64,000 bases of DNA, taken from assembly GCA_016714565.1 (NCBI GenBank), contig JADKDM010000009.1, positions 62,001 through 126,000 of the forward strand, in the 5' to 3' direction. Position numbers and translations under genes: made by a program. The DNA comes from Candidatus Villigracilis propinquus. Its GTDB lineage: Bacteria > Chloroflexota > Anaerolineae > Anaerolineales > Villigracilaceae. This document shows positions 35,170 to 44,634 of the stretch, in pieces. Below the pieces are notes generated by a model, which was given only the letters and a program-made list of their open reading frames with translations, made no database searches and was not told where the DNA came from. How positions within the stretch are numbered: position 1 is the first letter of the stretch; every line of letters begins with the position of its first letter.

Positions 35170-36198
35170 TCAATCCTTCTTCTTTCCTTCAAAAATTATT
35201 ACGCCGCCAGCCTTCCGAATACCAGAGATACGGGAGAATATCCCGTCTGTTAGTTTGAGCAGCCACACGTTTGTTCTTAATCCGGCAAAAAAGATATGAG
35301 GCGGAAGGTAAGTAGACAGGCGTGTTTTCCCATACACACCACCCTTTGCCATCCATGAGAGGATTTGCTCTTCCGTAATGAGAGGGTCTTCACTTGCCTC
35401 TTCAACCCACAACTGCCAAACCTTCATGAAATAATCAAAAATAAAGCGCACAAAACTCTTGTGCGGATCAAGCGTATACATCAGCCCGCCTGGTACAACC
35501 TTGCGGGACGCATTAAAAACAGCAGCATCTTTTTCAGTAAGGTGGTGAAGAACCCCGTAATGAACGCTTGCATTAAAACTTTCATCCCTGACCGGTGGGT
35601 TTTCCCCATCCCCAACAACAAGATCCACCATGCTGCTCAATGAACCCTCATTCAGTTTTTTCGCCGCCAGGAGCACCATATCTTCATCAATATCCATGGC
35701 AACTGCACGAATTCCGGCTTCAGCAAGTGGGACACATTGCCGTCCGCTTCCACAGCCAACATCCAATACCAGGTTTCCCGTCTTAAGATTACGTTTCATC
35801 CAATCCAAGAACGCGGTTTCGTCAAGCGCCTTATAAAACCGATTATTTACGACATCCTTCTCGTAATTAACCACATCTTCGAAAGCACCCAAAGGCTTGG
35901 TCTTGTTTAATGGTGTGCTGCCTCCGAGTTCATCAGCTACAGATAAGGCCAATCCATATTTTTCGGCGAATCGAATATTCTTGAGCACGAATCGGTCATA
36001 ATTTAGATGTTTGATGCGGGCTGGTAGCAGGTCAACGACACCATTTTCGATACGATACCAATTCTTACATTGCCCACAAATCAGACGCCCATCAACAATC
36101 TGATCGGCATCTTTATCAGACAGTAAAAATTCTTCAACATGAAGTGTTCCGCACTGACACTCAGGGCAGATAAACAAAGAGGCTGCGCCGTGATTCAT
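35170..36198 (-). CDS. Trm112-like zinc-ribbon plus SAM-dependent methyltransferase
   Basis: 342 residues. The N-terminus has CPEC and later CGQC (RLICGQCKNWYRIENGVVDLLP), a Trm112p-like ribbon fused to a methyltransferase. The SAM motifs are NLVLDVGCGSGRQCVPLAEA, AVAMDID and SVHYGVLHHLTEKDAA. Such fused proteins are frequent in glycan clusters, where they are usually named from the ribbon and Methyltransf_11 domains. It overlaps the GT2 gene upstream by four bases (ATGA, 36195-36198). The substrate is unknown. Confidence 0.82.
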   Translation of the reverse strand: MNHGAASLFICPECQCGTLHVEEFLLSDKDADQIVDGRLICGQCKNWYRIENGVVDLLPARIKHLNYDRFVLKNIRFAEKYGLALSVADELGGSTPLNKTKPLGAFEDVVNYEKDVVNNRFYKALDETAFLDWMKRNLKTGNLVLDVGCGSGRQCVPLAEAGIRAVAMDIDEDMVLLAAKKLNEGSLSSMVDLVVGDGENPPVRDESFNASVHYGVLHHLTEKDAAVFNASRKVVPGGLMYTLDPHKSFVRFIFDYFMKVWQLWVEEASEDPLITEEQILSWMAKGGVYGKTRLSTYLPPHIFFAGLRTNVWLLKLTDGIFSRISGIRKAGGVIIFEGKKKD

Positions 36199-36902
36199 AA
36201 TCCCATTTTTCCCTTTGCGCCTACAATTTTTACTAGCTCATAGATCATTTTGAAAGGATCCCAGAAAGTTAACGTGGTTGTTCCTACAGTACGATCATGC
36301 AGGGATACGGGGATTTCCGCGTATTTGATGTTGCGCCGGGTGATTTCATATAACACTTCAGCATCCAACGTCCAGCCTGCCGATATCAACGGTAGCGCTT
36401 GTATAATTTCTCGTTTAAAAACTCGAAATGCCGAATTGATATGTTTTACCTTAACATTGAGGATCGTTTTTACCAGGGTATTGTAAAGATATGATCGCAG
36501 CCGTTTTACCGGTCCACGGTCATCATGATCTCGGTAACTAAAAACGCAATCATATTCATCAAATAAGGGTAGCGCCTTGTGTATTGTTTCCAATGGGAAG
36601 GGCATATCTACCACAACAAGCCAGACAAGTTCCTTTGACGCCAGTCCGTAGCCAAGCTTTAGAGCAGAGCCAAACCCCGATTTTCTATCCTCATGAACTA
36701 CGTTGATATTAGGAAGCGCACTTGCAAGACGGTCACAGATCTCGTGCGACCCATCCATGCTTCCGCTCTCAATAATCACGATCTCATGGTCTTCAAAGTT
36801 TTCATCCATGAACTCCGAAATGGCACGTATCGAATCTTCAACAAGAAGAACTTCGTTATATACCGGCACAATGACCGAAATAGAACGGGAATGGGTCTTC
36901 AA
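36195..36902 (-). CDS. DPM1-type glycosyltransferase family 2
   Basis: 235 residues. It has SISVIVPVYNEVLLVEDSI, a VVVDMPFP loop in the DXD position, HINSAFRVFKREIIQ and the RTVGTTTLTF segment typical of polyprenyl-phosphate mannose/glucose synthases. No membrane span follows. It probably loads a polyprenyl phosphate with a sugar for the GT-C enzymes in this window. It overlaps the acetyltransferase and the methyltransferase by four bases on either side. Confidence 0.82.
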   Translation of the reverse strand: MKTHSRSISVIVPVYNEVLLVEDSIRAISEFMDENFEDHEIVIIESGSMDGSHEICDRLASALPNINVVHEDRKSGFGSALKLGYGLASKELVWLVVVDMPFPLETIHKALPLFDEYDCVFSYRDHDDRGPVKRLRSYLYNTLVKTILNVKVKHINSAFRVFKREIIQALPLISAGWTLDAEVLYEITRRNIKYAEIPVSLHDRTVGTTTLTFWDPFKMIYELVKIVGAKGKMGL

Positions 36903-37396
36903 CTCGAAGCTCTCAAAGCCTGTCTGGAAGCCATGTACTCAAGCATTTTTTCATATGTCGGAAATTCCCTTACAACACGGGCAGGATTCCCGACTGCGAT
37001 CGAATAAGGCGGCACATCCTTACTGACAACTGCCCCTGCTCCGATCACAGCATATTCGCCGATGGTTATCCCAGCCACCAGGGTTGCATTCGAGCCAATA
37101 CTAGCACCCCTTCCAACCCGGGTTGGAAGATAGACAACCTGCCGATCCACCCGGGGGTAGAGATCATTGGTAAACACAACACCATGTCCAATAAAGACAT
37201 CATCTTCGATGGTCACTTCTGTGCAGAGGAAGGAATGGCTTTCGATCTTGCAATCCTTACCGATTACCACGCCTCTGGTAATTTCCACAAAAGGACCGAT
37301 GAAGCTGCCATCACCGATCTCACAGCCAAAAATATTCACCTGGTCTGGGCTAAAGATGCGGACATTCCTGCCCAGTTTTACATCTGCATCGATCAT
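36899..37396 (-). CDS. Left-handed beta-helix (hexapeptide) sugar N-acetyltransferase
   Basis: 165 residues with successive hexapeptide turns (VNIFGCEIGDGSFIGPFVEI, then IGKDCKIESHSFLC and IGHGVVFTN). VGRGASIGSNATLVAGITIG is the acceptor-binding run, and GNPARVVR ends the fold. This matches WbpD/PglD-like O- or N-acetyltransferases that modify an NDP-amino sugar. The adjacent DegT aminotransferase (ATGA overlap) suggests a two-step amination plus N-acetylation. It resembles the second copy at 45728-46306 but lacks that copy's zinc ribbon. Confidence 0.85.
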   Translation of the reverse strand: MIDADVKLGRNVRIFSPDQVNIFGCEIGDGSFIGPFVEITRGVVIGKDCKIESHSFLCTEVTIEDDVFIGHGVVFTNDLYPRVDRQVVYLPTRVGRGASIGSNATLVAGITIGEYAVIGAGAVVSKDVPPYSIAVGNPARVVREFPTYEKMLEYMASRQALRASS

Positions 37397-38511
37397 AATG
37401 CCCTCCCTGCATAGAACTCATTAATGGCGCTCGCTGTCATACGAAGAATATCTTCAGACATTTCCGGGTAGAACGGCAGGGCAATAATCCGCTCGGAAAT
37501 TTTCCGAGCCACAGGCAAGTCAGGCGAGGTTGAAAAACTAGCAAGATATCCCTTTTGATGGGAAAGCGGCATGGGATAATACACATTGGTTTGGATCCGC
37601 TTACCTTCCAAATAGCGAACCAGTTCATCCCTGCTATTCCGGCACAGAACACTATATACATGGTGGACGGAAGAGATTCCATCCCTTATTTTTTGTGGTT
37701 GAATGTAATAGGGATCCAACAAATCGGCATATAAGGCAGCAAGTTCTGCCCGACGGGTATTCATATCATCCAAATGTTTTAATTTCACCCGCAAGATCGC
37801 TGCTTGCAATTCATCCAATCGAGAGTTAATACCATCTACAATAAATTCATCTTTGTTAATCATTCCATACATACGGCGCAAGCGAATGGCATCGGCAAAA
37901 TCCTTATGATCGGTCAAAATAATGCCGCCATCGCCATAAGCACCCAAATTTTTGGTTGGGTAAAAACTAAAAGCAGAAATATCACCCAGCCTGCCGGTCT
38001 TTTTACCACGAACCATTGCGCCATGTGACTGCGCGCAATCTTCCAAGATATAAATATTGGGTCCAATAATATCACGCAGTTCTTCAATATCAACCGCATT
38101 CCCAAAAAGGTGAACAGGGACGATTGCTTTTGTGCGTGGAGTGATTGCTTTCTTAACCTGTTTCAGATCCATTAGATACGTCTCGGGATCAATATCCACA
38201 AAAACAGGGGTGGCGCCTGAATGTCGAACCGCCGAATATGTGGGGATTGCAGTAAAAGGCGGCAAAATCACCTCATCGCCATGCTTCAAGTCAAAACACC
38301 ACAAAGCAAAGAGCAACGCATCAGTACCACTATTCAAGCCAATGCCATATGCACTTCCAACGTACCCTGAAAATTCTTTTTCAAAAGCCTGAACGTTCTC
38401 GGCAAGAATATAACGCCCCGAAGAAAGGACACGTTCAATAGCTTCATGAATATCCTGCTGGTATGCCTGATATTGAGGCACCAGATCGCAACGCCAAATC
38501 ATATCTTCCAT
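37393..38511 (-). CDS. DegT/DnrJ/EryC1/StrS aminotransferase
   Basis: 372 residues. It has NSGTDALLFALWC, EDCAQSHGAM, the PLP lysine in FSFYPTKNLGAYGDGG and IDGINSRLDELQAAILRVKL in variant form (VDGINSRLDE). This PLP enzyme moves an amino group to a keto sugar nucleotide. The start ATG overlaps the upstream stop as TAATG; a later ATG at 38502 is an alternative. The acetyltransferase beside it probably acts on the product. It may serve a 4-keto-6-deoxy sugar such as the one made by the LegB-like enzyme, but that is inference. Confidence 0.87.
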   Translation of the reverse strand: MEDMIWRCDLVPQYQAYQQDIHEAIERVLSSGRYILAENVQAFEKEFSGYVGSAYGIGLNSGTDALLFALWCFDLKHGDEVILPPFTAIPTYSAVRHSGATPVFVDIDPETYLMDLKQVKKAITPRTKAIVPVHLFGNAVDIEELRDIIGPNIYILEDCAQSHGAMVRGKKTGRLGDISAFSFYPTKNLGAYGDGGIILTDHKDFADAIRLRRMYGMINKDEFIVDGINSRLDELQAAILRVKLKHLDDMNTRRAELAALYADLLDPYYIQPQKIRDGISSVHHVYSVLCRNSRDELVRYLEGKRIQTNVYYPMPLSHQKGYLASFSTSPDLPVARKISERIIALPFYPEMSEDILRMTASAINEFYAGRAL

Positions 38512-39467
38512 TACATTTTTTCCTTGAAATATTTGATGGTGACCGTAAGCGCCTCTTGCAGGTCCGTCAAGGGAATTTCTTCTATGATCTCGCCAAGCTT
38601 CGTGTTATCAAAAACAGCATTCCCGACATCGATCGCGGTAATATCCGCAGGCAGGGATGTGAGTTGATAAGCCCCATATCCGATCAACTCGATCAACAGC
38701 TCGACCAGAGATTTGATGTGAATATCCTTGCCTTTAATATTGAATGCAGAGAATCCGCTGATTGGGGTACGACTTAACCGCAGAACAACCTCAGCCAGAT
38801 CCGGCGCATAGACTAGGGCACGCCTGCGGCGGCTACCGAACACCTCAACCAGTTTTCTATCCAATAGGTCACGGATAAAGCCCCCCACGAGCCCAACATC
38901 CTCGCCTTGCGTCGGTTGGTTTTCGCCAAAGCAATTCGGGAAACGCAGGCTGATAACATTCAAATTTCGTAGCCGTGAATACACCCGGTAATAAGACTCC
39001 GCCGCAAGTTTATGGATACCTTGAACATCCACTGGAACCATGGAAGTTTCTTCGTTAATTACAGAAACATCAGGGATACCATATTGGCTGCGAGATCCAA
39101 GGTAAATGACCTTCTGCCCCGAATGCAGATACTTGAGGAGATGCAGATGCGATTCGGCATTTAATCTCAGATCGTAAATAGGATCGTTTAATGCCTTACG
39201 ATGGGCAGTCCATGCCATGCAATCTACAACAACATTGCTTTCGCGAATCAGGTCTGCAATCGATTCGACATCACAAATATCCAGCTTGATAAAACGAATA
39301 TCGTTTTGGATCGAATGAAGGTTCTTTTCATTGCCGCCACTGCCATCCAGCATACCATCCACGACGATGACCTTGTATCCTTCATAAAAAAAACGTTTGG
39401 CAATATGACTGCCGAGAAATCCGGCGCCGCCTGCGATCAAGACAATTTGATCTGAATGATTATCCAT
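38511..39467 (-). CDS. NAD-dependent sugar epimerase/dehydratase
   Basis: 318 residues of the extended SDR family. IVLIAGGAGFLGSHIAKRFF is the NAD site, followed by YLGSRSQYGIPDVS, then the region with catalytic HKLAAESYYRVYS and LRFPNCFGENQPTQGED. The usual YxxxK motif is replaced here by HKLAAE (His in the Tyr position as read), which should be checked. The target is an NDP-sugar. It shares a TAATG overlap with the aminotransferase downstream. The exact reaction is unknown. Confidence 0.72.
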   Translation of the reverse strand: MDNHSDQIVLIAGGAGFLGSHIAKRFFYEGYKVIVVDGMLDGSGGNEKNLHSIQNDIRFIKLDICDVESIADLIRESNVVVDCMAWTAHRKALNDPIYDLRLNAESHLHLLKYLHSGQKVIYLGSRSQYGIPDVSVINEETSMVPVDVQGIHKLAAESYYRVYSRLRNLNVISLRFPNCFGENQPTQGEDVGLVGGFIRDLLDRKLVEVFGSRRRRALVYAPDLAEVVLRLSRTPISGFSAFNIKGKDIHIKSLVELLIELIGYGAYQLTSLPADITAIDVGNAVFDNTKLGEIIEEIPLTDLQEALTVTIKYFKEKM

Positions 39468-39506
39468 TTTTGCATCTCACATTTTCGGTAAAAAGCTGTC
39501 GTAACA

Positions 39507-41381
39507 TCAGTGTTTACAACTACGGGATGAAGCCGGGGTCATGTTCATATAGACTTGATATTTGGTATTGTCCGGCCAGCCATCAAGGGTGCTAACAAGT
39601 CGCCAGTTTGAATCCGCTTTCACATTACGTGCCACATAAGCAGCAATGGAATAACTGTAATCTTCCATACCGGCAGGCTGCTGGTATGGGTCTTTTAGGA
39701 TCACCGCTGCATCAACACAATTGACAGCCTGCGCATACAGATTGCTCTGTAATTCATCTAAAGGCATATCTGGATACCAAGTATCCCAATATGCCTTTTT
39801 ATTATAAAAGTCAGTCCCGCCATATTGGCGATATTCACCAAAATCGTACTGGGTCCTCAAAGAAACCGGGATACCCCAGTCAATACTGGTGTAACTTTGC
39901 CAGATAATACCAGTCTTTAATGAGGAAATGACCCGAGCCATATCGTGCTGCACGGCTCGTAGCGCATCTTGTCCTGGGCTGGTAATCCTGGAAAATTCAA
40001 TGTTCTGATAGGAATTCCACCCAAAACAAATTAACGAGAATACAGCCAACCCCGCAGGCAAATACCTGTTCAGAGCCACAGTCGTATTTTTAACGGTTGA
40101 AGCAGGGGTCAGGCAGCCAATCAAGAGAGCCGGGACGGCGTACATTGCCTCTTTTGGAACATCGGAGGTGTAGCCGTAAACCAGCAAAAAGCCCAGAAAC
40201 CCAAGGGCCCACCAGGCTATCGCAACTCCAGAAGCACCGCGCCCCGAGTCCACTGGTTGGGTTTGAGCGATAAACCAACGCTCAACATTCTTTCGGGCAA
40301 GTACAATGAATGCCACAAAAAATACAGCACCCAAGGCAAGCAGAGAATCCCTGGAAGGTTCCAGAAAGTACGGGTCAACATCGGCATGTTTCGTAAAAAA
40401 GAATACAAATACAAAACCAAGCCCGGCTGCCAATAAGCTAACCCGCATAATAGCCAGATTCTTAGGGGGCAGAATCTTCAAGAGATTTAGCACAAGCAAT
40501 GTCGCACAAGCGACAATAAAGGGAAGCCCTAAAAACGGCGCTAACAAACGCAAAAAGATATTGGCGCTGGAGACAAGGAAAGGCTGATGTAATTGCCATG
40601 CATTGACCGACCCATAATACAGGAACATATTCACAAGCTGACCAATTACAACTACGGCAGCAGGCACAATAATGACAAGGACATTTGCAAGCGTCATTCC
40701 AAGTGGTTTGAGCGAGCGCTCCCTTTTATATTGTTCAATAAAATACAACAGCAACATGGGGGCACAAATGACCGCCGCATAAAACGTTGCTGTTGTCCGC
40801 GCAAGAACGGCAAGGGATATGAATATGGCAAACGAACGAATCCAGCCCATACCGGGTTCCATCAGCGCATTGACCAAACTCAACGCCGCAGCACCGAGCA
40901 ATAACATAGACTGCCAATCAGCAAAACCACTGCCAATTCCCCAAGTATGCCGAGTAAGCTGGGCAATGGCGCAGAAAAACAGCATGGCTGCCACAGCATA
41001 ACCGAGGTTTCCATTTCTTTTATAGACCGTCCAGCCAAACAACCCCAGAAAAACAGTAAAAATAGGGGTAACGAACAAAAGAGGAGCGTGAAACCAATCC
41101 AATAAAGAAGGCACCAGGGCACCGAGGACAAGCAATTGCAACAGATGACGTTCGGACCCTATTTTCGATACAGCGTACCAATAACCACCTTTGTTGATCA
41201 GCGCCAAGAAGGCCAACATGGGCGCCTGCCCGTATGCAGCCTGTTCCACCCAGATCGGCTGAACTGTATGGTATATCTGCATGATGGCATATGCCATCAT
41301 GCAGACCACAAACGTGATGCCCACCGCCGCCAGGGAGATGACCAGCCGGGGATTCGGATTCAATGATTGACCTAGTTTCAT
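39507..41381 (-). CDS. Large multi-membrane-span protein, GT-C-like
   Basis: 624 residues with about 12 hydrophobic segments and an extracytoplasmic C-terminal domain from about residue 460. No signature sequence is recognised. It has an acidic residue in the first loop (PIWVEQAAYGQAPM), but this is not a clean catalytic motif. The layout resembles other GT-C-type membrane glycosyltransferases in the window. It may be a sugar transferase using a polyprenyl-phosphate donor, or a polymerase (Wzy-like). The 39-base gap to the epimerase and the 25-base gap to FkbM suggest one operon. Confidence 0.55.
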   Translation of the reverse strand: MKLGQSLNPNPRLVISLAAVGITFVVCMMAYAIMQIYHTVQPIWVEQAAYGQAPMLAFLALINKGGYWYAVSKIGSERHLLQLLVLGALVPSLLDWFHAPLLFVTPIFTVFLGLFGWTVYKRNGNLGYAVAAMLFFCAIAQLTRHTWGIGSGFADWQSMLLLGAAALSLVNALMEPGMGWIRSFAIFISLAVLARTTATFYAAVICAPMLLLYFIEQYKRERSLKPLGMTLANVLVIIVPAAVVVIGQLVNMFLYYGSVNAWQLHQPFLVSSANIFLRLLAPFLGLPFIVACATLLVLNLLKILPPKNLAIMRVSLLAAGLGFVFVFFFTKHADVDPYFLEPSRDSLLALGAVFFVAFIVLARKNVERWFIAQTQPVDSGRGASGVAIAWWALGFLGFLLVYGYTSDVPKEAMYAVPALLIGCLTPASTVKNTTVALNRYLPAGLAVFSLICFGWNSYQNIEFSRITSPGQDALRAVQHDMARVISSLKTGIIWQSYTSIDWGIPVSLRTQYDFGEYRQYGGTDFYNKKAYWDTWYPDMPLDELQSNLYAQAVNCVDAAVILKDPYQQPAGMEDYSYSIAAYVARNVKADSNWRLVSTLDGWPDNTKYQVYMNMTPASSRSCKH

Positions 41382-41406
41382 TTCGGGTTATTTATCCGCA
41401 CTTCTG

Positions 41407-42384
41407 CTATACATATTTTTTCAGCAAACTATATTTTTCATTCGCACGACGGATGAAAACAAAATTTTGAAACGGGTATTTATCAAAACCGGACTGTACA
41501 TACTGCAGTCCTAATCCGTCATTCTTGATCATCCAAGCTTCAAAACCGATGCCGTGCATCCATTCTAATACCTCCTTCACAGAAAAGCCCAATGGCTCAA
41601 AATTCTTATTTGCAAGTTCACTCATAACAATCAAATTAGGCGAACTCAAAAGCAACTTCTTCGCACCGCGCAACACATGCCCTTCAAAACCCTCCACATC
41701 GACCTTCAGAAAATCGATGGCTTGTATACCCGACCGTTCTGCGTAATAGTCCAGTGTCCAGATTGGCACTTTTTTAACATCCACTAGAGTGCCACGGTTG
41801 GTCCGACCAAGGCCGGTCAACGCAGCTTGCGCATTGACAAAGAGGTCCACTTCCCCGACTTCCTCTCCCACAGCAACGGGGTTCAGACTGATATTTTTTG
41901 CGTCATTCAATTCTACATTTACCTCCAAAAAGCCAAAGACATTCGCCAACGGCTCAAATGCGTGGACATGTCCGCCTTCTCCCACGAGGCGGGAAGCCAG
42001 CAGGGTATACACACCCATATTTGCGCCCACATCAAAGAACACCCCACCAGGCGTAACGAAATGCTTCACAAAATTCAATTCATCGTGCTCAAAGCCAATG
42101 CCATAGTAAATATCTCCACAATATTGCTGGCAGACATTCATCTTTAATGGAAATTCGTTTTCAACGTTCACATCTACAACAAAGGTCTCTATAGGCGGGT
42201 GTATCTTTTGACGCAGCAGCGCCAGACGACGCAATAGCTGCGCGCGCACTACCTCATCTTCCTCAAGAAACGCCGCCCGGTATTTGATCTGCAAATACCC
42301 GACAGAAAGGCGAATAGCAATCGGCATCAAAAAGCGAACCCTGCCAGCCAGCCTGGTAACTACTCGTAGAAAAAACTCTATCAT
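41407..42384 (-). CDS. FkbM family SAM-dependent methyltransferase
   Basis: 325 residues. It has GGVFFDVGANMGVYTLLASRL, HVHAFEPLANVFGFLEVNV, then DFLKVDVEGFEGHVLRGA, the hallmarks of FkbM-type O-methyltransferases. AGGA precedes the start by nine bases. Members put methyl groups on sugar hydroxyls of polysaccharides and other products. It lies between the Wzt gene and the GT-C-like gene. In a Wzt-type export system a terminal methylation can mark chain length, which is a possible role here. Confidence 0.85.
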   Translation of the reverse strand: MIEFFLRVVTRLAGRVRFLMPIAIRLSVGYLQIKYRAAFLEEDEVVRAQLLRRLALLRQKIHPPIETFVVDVNVENEFPLKMNVCQQYCGDIYYGIGFEHDELNFVKHFVTPGGVFFDVGANMGVYTLLASRLVGEGGHVHAFEPLANVFGFLEVNVELNDAKNISLNPVAVGEEVGEVDLFVNAQAALTGLGRTNRGTLVDVKKVPIWTLDYYAERSGIQAIDFLKVDVEGFEGHVLRGAKKLLLSSPNLIVMSELANKNFEPLGFSVKEVLEWMHGIGFEAWMIKNDGLGLQYVQSGFDKYPFQNFVFIRRANEKYSLLKKYV

Positions 42385-42414
42385 TTTATGATCCTAAAAA
42401 TTAAGCATGCACCA

Positions 42415-43701
42415 TTAAGGCATCTGATTGGACATCTCGATGTCCCAGTCTAAAAGCGGGCGCACAGCACCGATCCAACCGCCCGTATATCCAGACCGGC
42501 TCAATCCGTCATCATGAACATTAAACGTGATGCGTTTCTCACGAATAAGAACATTGCTCTTGTTCTGGATCACCAGTGCGGATATGGTGTGCTTTCCTTC
42601 ATTCAACAAGTGCCCTGGAATGGTGCAAACGCTTTTATATAAACCAGGTTCATAGACACGGTCATTCCATTCAGGATAATGGAAATTCGTAGTGGCAAAA
42701 AGAACATACCCCAATTGATTAATTATCTGAAAACTGGGGTTGAGGATTAAACCGGAGCGCATCACCCAGAATTCCATTTCGAGCTTCACCGTGTCGGATA
42801 ATTTGAAATTGCCGCTCGTCTCGCCATTATCCTTCAAAACTCGCAGAGATTTCAAACGCACAGCATCCGAACCCGGCGCATCCTCGTACGCCCAGTTAAT
42901 GTCCGAAAGATCTTCAGGCCCATAATTAATATAATTTTCCAAAACTTCAACCGGATTCCCATCCATCACAATGGAACCCCGGTTCAACAAAATGGCACGG
43001 CTGCACAGGGCAACGATTGCCTGCATGTTATGGCTCACGAACAAAACCGTTCGTCCCTCACTTGCCACATCGCTCATTTTGCCAAGACATTTCTTTTGGA
43101 ATTCAGCATCGCCCACAGCCAGCACCTCATCCACCACCAAAATTTCGGGTTCAAGGTGAGCCGCAACGGCAAAGGCAAGGCGAACGTACATCCCGCTCGA
43201 ATAGCGCTTGACAGGTGTGTCAATAAATTTCTCCACGCCCGAAAAATCCACGATCTCATCATATTTGCGATTCACTTCCGCACGGTTCATTCCCAGAATG
43301 GCGCCGTTCAAATAGATATTCTCGCGCCCTGTCAATTCAGGATGAAAACCGGTTCCCACTTCCAGCAGACTGGCAATGCGTCCCTTTACCTTTACCGCGC
43401 CGGAAGTTGGCGCCGTCACCCGCGACAAAATTTTCAACAGAGTGCTTTTGCCCGCACCATTGCGGCCAATGATCCCCAACGCCTCACCCTCAGGCAGCTT
43501 AAAGCTGACATCATCCAGCGCCCAAAGGGTTTCGCCCATGCGGTTGCCATGATCCGTTTCGCCTATTTTTTCATACGGATCCTGCCTGCCGCGCTTCTTT
43601 GCCCACCAGCGATTCAGGTCGCCGAAAAATGTACCGGTTCCGATCACGCCCAACCGGTATGTCTTTGAAAGGTTTTCCACCGAAATAACTGTATTGGACA
43701 T
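42415..43701 (-). CDS. wzt: Polysaccharide ABC transporter ATPase (Wzt) with C-terminal sugar-recognition domain
   Basis: About 428 residues from ATG 43701. The ATPase domain has Walker A GRNGAGKST (near residue 75), the signature YSSGMYVRLAFAV, Walker B ILVVDEVLAVGD and a switch His in VSHNMQ. From about residue 260 a beta-rich domain follows (LRVLKDNGETSGNFKLSDTV and later GYTGGWIGAVRPLLDWD), as in Wzt proteins that bind the terminus of the glycan before export. It pairs with the permease upstream, with a two-base gap (TGA then ATG). It sits at the inner face of the membrane. Confidence 0.92.
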   Translation of the reverse strand: MSNTVISVENLSKTYRLGVIGTGTFFGDLNRWWAKKRGRQDPYEKIGETDHGNRMGETLWALDDVSFKLPEGEALGIIGRNGAGKSTLLKILSRVTAPTSGAVKVKGRIASLLEVGTGFHPELTGRENIYLNGAILGMNRAEVNRKYDEIVDFSGVEKFIDTPVKRYSSGMYVRLAFAVAAHLEPEILVVDEVLAVGDAEFQKKCLGKMSDVASEGRTVLFVSHNMQAIVALCSRAILLNRGSIVMDGNPVEVLENYINYGPEDLSDINWAYEDAPGSDAVRLKSLRVLKDNGETSGNFKLSDTVKLEMEFWVMRSGLILNPSFQIINQLGYVLFATTNFHYPEWNDRVYEPGLYKSVCTIPGHLLNEGKHTISALVIQNKSNVLIREKRITFNVHDDGLSRSGYTGGWIGAVRPLLDWDIEMSNQMP

Positions 43702-43703
43702 GA

Positions 43704-44564
43704 TCAAACGGTATCCATGAAATTATTTTCAACGCGATTAAAAACAAGCAGACCGATCAGCATCACAATGAACACGAACAGAGTGCTGTACAGCAGATAT
43801 ATGGGTGAAACAGCGCTCGTGCCCAAAAACCCGAGGCGGAAGGCTTCCACCACCGGCGTCATCGGGTTGGCGAGTATGATCCAACGCCACGTCCCTTCAA
43901 TGGAGGAGAGCGGATAGATCACCGGCGTGCCGTACATCAACAATTGAACGCCAAAGCTCACCAGCTGCTGAAGGTCGCGGTACTTGGTGGTGAGGGATGA
44001 AATAATAATTCCCAGCCCCAGCCCCAACCCGGCCATGATCAACAACAAGACGGGCAGCAGCAGGATCCAAATGTTCGGTTTTACATCCGCACCAGTCAGC
44101 ATAAAGTATGCAAGAAAACCCAGGAACACGAGCATTCGGATTCCGAATGAAATGATCTGGGAAATAACAACTGATAGCGGCATGGCAAGGCGCGGAAAAT
44201 AGACTTTACCAAACAACCCCGCGTTGCCCGTAAATGTATTGGAGGTGCTCGTCAGACACGCGGAAAAATATGTCCAAACCGTATTACCCGCCAGATAAAA
44301 CAAAAACGGGGGCAGGCCGTCGGTGGACAGCTTGGCAATATTCCCGAAGATCACCGTAAAGACAACGGTGGTCAAGATCGGCTGGATCAAATACCAAAGC
44401 GGCCCCAAAATGGTCTGCTTATAATATGCGACAAAATCCCGCCACACAAACAAAAAGATCAGATCACGATAACGCCACAACTCGCCCAAACGCAGATCCC
44501 ACCAGGCGCGTTGCGGACGGATCACCAATGTCCAGTTTTCTTGATTCGTTACTTCTGTTTCCAT
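43704..44564 (-). CDS. wzm: Polysaccharide ABC transporter permease (Wzm)
   Basis: 286 residues with six hydrophobic segments, the ABC-2 type: LIFLFVWRDFVAYYKQTILG, PLWYLIQPILTTVVF, FYLAGNTVWTYFSA and YRDLQQLVSFGVQLLMYGTP. It forms the membrane channel with Wzt. The start ATG 44564 follows AAAGGA at four bases. The operon promoter lies just upstream at 44589-44634, so the exporter is separately controlled. The length and the layout match Wzm/TagG-type permeases. Confidence 0.92.
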   Translation of the reverse strand: METEVTNQENWTLVIRPQRAWWDLRLGELWRYRDLIFLFVWRDFVAYYKQTILGPLWYLIQPILTTVVFTVIFGNIAKLSTDGLPPFLFYLAGNTVWTYFSACLTSTSNTFTGNAGLFGKVYFPRLAMPLSVVISQIISFGIRMLVFLGFLAYFMLTGADVKPNIWILLLPVLLLIMAGLGLGLGIIISSLTTKYRDLQQLVSFGVQLLMYGTPVIYPLSSIEGTWRWIILANPMTPVVEAFRLGFLGTSAVSPIYLLYSTLFVFIVMLIGLLVFNRVENNFMDTV

Positions 44565-44588
44565 AATTTCCTTTGTAATTTCAACTTC

Positions 44589-44634
44589 GAGAATTCATTT
44601 TTTGAATTCTCACACAATTGAACCTCTCTGTCAA
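44589..44634 (-). promoter_or_regulatory. Promoter with overlapping inverted-repeat operator before Wzm/Wzt
   Basis: On the minus strand: TTGACA (44629-44634), 17 bases, GAGAAT (44606-44611). An inverted repeat GAGAATTCA / TGAATTCTC (44589-44597 and 44603-44611) with five T/A bases between covers the -10 box and the start site. The same module, with one changed base in the outer arm, lies before the regulator gene at 47752-47797. The -35 box overlaps the stop codon of the aminotransferase upstream. Confidence 0.8.
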
